From Chara braunii (taxonomy: Eukaryota; Streptophyta; Charophyceae; Charales; Characeae), in the NCBI GenBank assembly GCA_003427395.1, contig BFEA01000700.1:129850-193849 (forward strand): DNA of 64,000 bases. Direction: 5' to 3'. This document shows positions 63,231 to 64,000 of this stretch, in pieces. The first letter of the stretch is position 1. The number at the start of each line of letters is the position of its first letter. The notes beneath the pieces were generated by a model that was not told the DNA's origin, did not search any database, and was given only the letters and a program-made list of their open reading frames with translations. A program made the translations under genes and the position numbers.

Positions 63231-64000
63231 TAGATACCGAGATTCAGGTAATGTCGTCCTACTTATGTTGCTGTAGAGTAGGCGAGAAAAAACTTTCAAA
63301 ATTAGACGATTAAGGGTTGGTGGGTATAGCTGTGGAGTGAAGAAAAACTTGAAGTACTCCAGTAGTTGCCCCTTTTTTTTGGGGGGGGGGGGGGCTACTA
63401 GCTGTACCTTCCGATTTTTCTTCCTTCCATCTATCTGATATGACGGGGCATTTTGAATGAGGCGCTAAATCCTGCCATCCTTGTATCTCCCTGCCAGTGT
63501 GAAGTTCGGCCACGTCAACTATATGGTTATAGCAATCAAAGTCCTTGCCCACAACTCAATACCCTTATGTCTGCATCAATTCCCTCTCCCTTCTTTACCC
63601 TACCTTCCCGTGAGGATAGTGAAAAGAGAGGCCCAGCGATGGAGGGTGGAAGTCTCCCTTCTGTGGGTTGTTCTTCCCCCTGGAGAGACAAACAGGTGAA
63701 CAAAAGGTGGCAGTGCACGCAGAAGTAGGAATAAAAGAAACAATGGGGGAGAGGAGAAATCAGGAAAAAATCAGAAAGAGTTAAAGAGTAGGGGTGAGGG
63801 GAAGGGGGTAGATGTGGAGAAGTGGGGAGGGGGCACGCGAGAGGGTCTGAGGGAGTAGACGTGCTGTGATGGAACGAATAGTAGGTACTTGGGGGGGCGT
63901 TTTTTGGAATTGACGCGAGAACGATCAAGGGATGAATGAGATGGGAACTGAGATGGGGGAGAGAGAAAGCAGGTAGAGTTGGAGAAAGGGGGGGGGGGGG
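63231..64000. other. Flank of LINE copy D
   Basis: No gene is recognised. T/G runs lie at 63,372-63,394 and a G-rich, purine-rich tail at 63,770-64,000. It may contain the LINE 5' UTR. Confidence 0.4.

Noticed and set aside
1-64000. A new defence, secretion or biosynthetic system
   Set aside because: Nothing resembling an operon, gene cluster or non-transposon enzyme set is present. The unusual content is in mobile elements and their by-products.

Overview
This window contains nothing prokaryotic. It is a repeat-dense stretch of nuclear DNA from a eukaryote, most likely a land plant. The evidence is a Ty3/gypsy chromovirus whose primer-binding site matches initiator tRNA-Met, several L1-type LINEs with the plant-style ORF1 (zinc knuckle) and ORF2 (endonuclease, reverse transcriptase, zinc-binding tail), a tRNA-Ser(UGA)-like relic resembling the plastid gene, and plant-like U6 and U2 snRNA copies. 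The species cannot be fixed from sequence alone. I found no convincing intact host gene. The one weak candidate is a short transit-peptide-like exon near 28.84 kb.

Layout. 0-0.4 kb: GA microsatellites. 1.1-3.2 kb: 3' part of a LINE (copy A). 4.6-12.2 kb: LINE copy B, delimited by an exact 14-bp target-site duplication and a poly(A) tail. It carries a nested antisense LINE (8.57-9.59 kb), two internal tandem duplications, and an insertion flanked by a 17-bp direct repeat that holds a 262-bp MITE. 12.2-29.7 kb: a mosaic of small elements, namely at least three MITE families, tRNA-like SINE fragments, a U6 retrocopy, a U2 5' retrocopy, minisatellites, purine-rich arrays, and a recurrent class of bare poly(A) tracts bracketed by short direct repeats. 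29.7-36.2 kb: LINE copy C (minus strand, a different subfamily). 36.9-38.6 kb: ORF1 piece of LINE copy E. 39.2-39.8 kb: assembly gap. 41.2-43.1 kb: fragment of an LTR element with a gag-like region. 43.1-54.6 kb: LINE copy F (minus), split by a gypsy element with two LTRs (44,895-54,603). 54.8-63.2 kb: nearly full-length LINE copy D (minus).

How the parts relate. Copies A, B, D, E, F and H are one LINE family. Where the 3' UTR survives (A, B, D, H) it carries a repeated motif with a G-box-like palindrome, in A and H followed by a short hairpin before poly(A). The U6 and U2 copies and the bare poly(A) tracts have target-site duplications and A tails, as expected for products of LINE machinery acting in trans. 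All LINE and gypsy reading frames are broken by stops and frameshifts, so the mobile elements here look dead. The most notable patterns are the repeated tail-only insertions, the two spliceosomal snRNA retrocopies, and the iterated LINE 3'-UTR motif.
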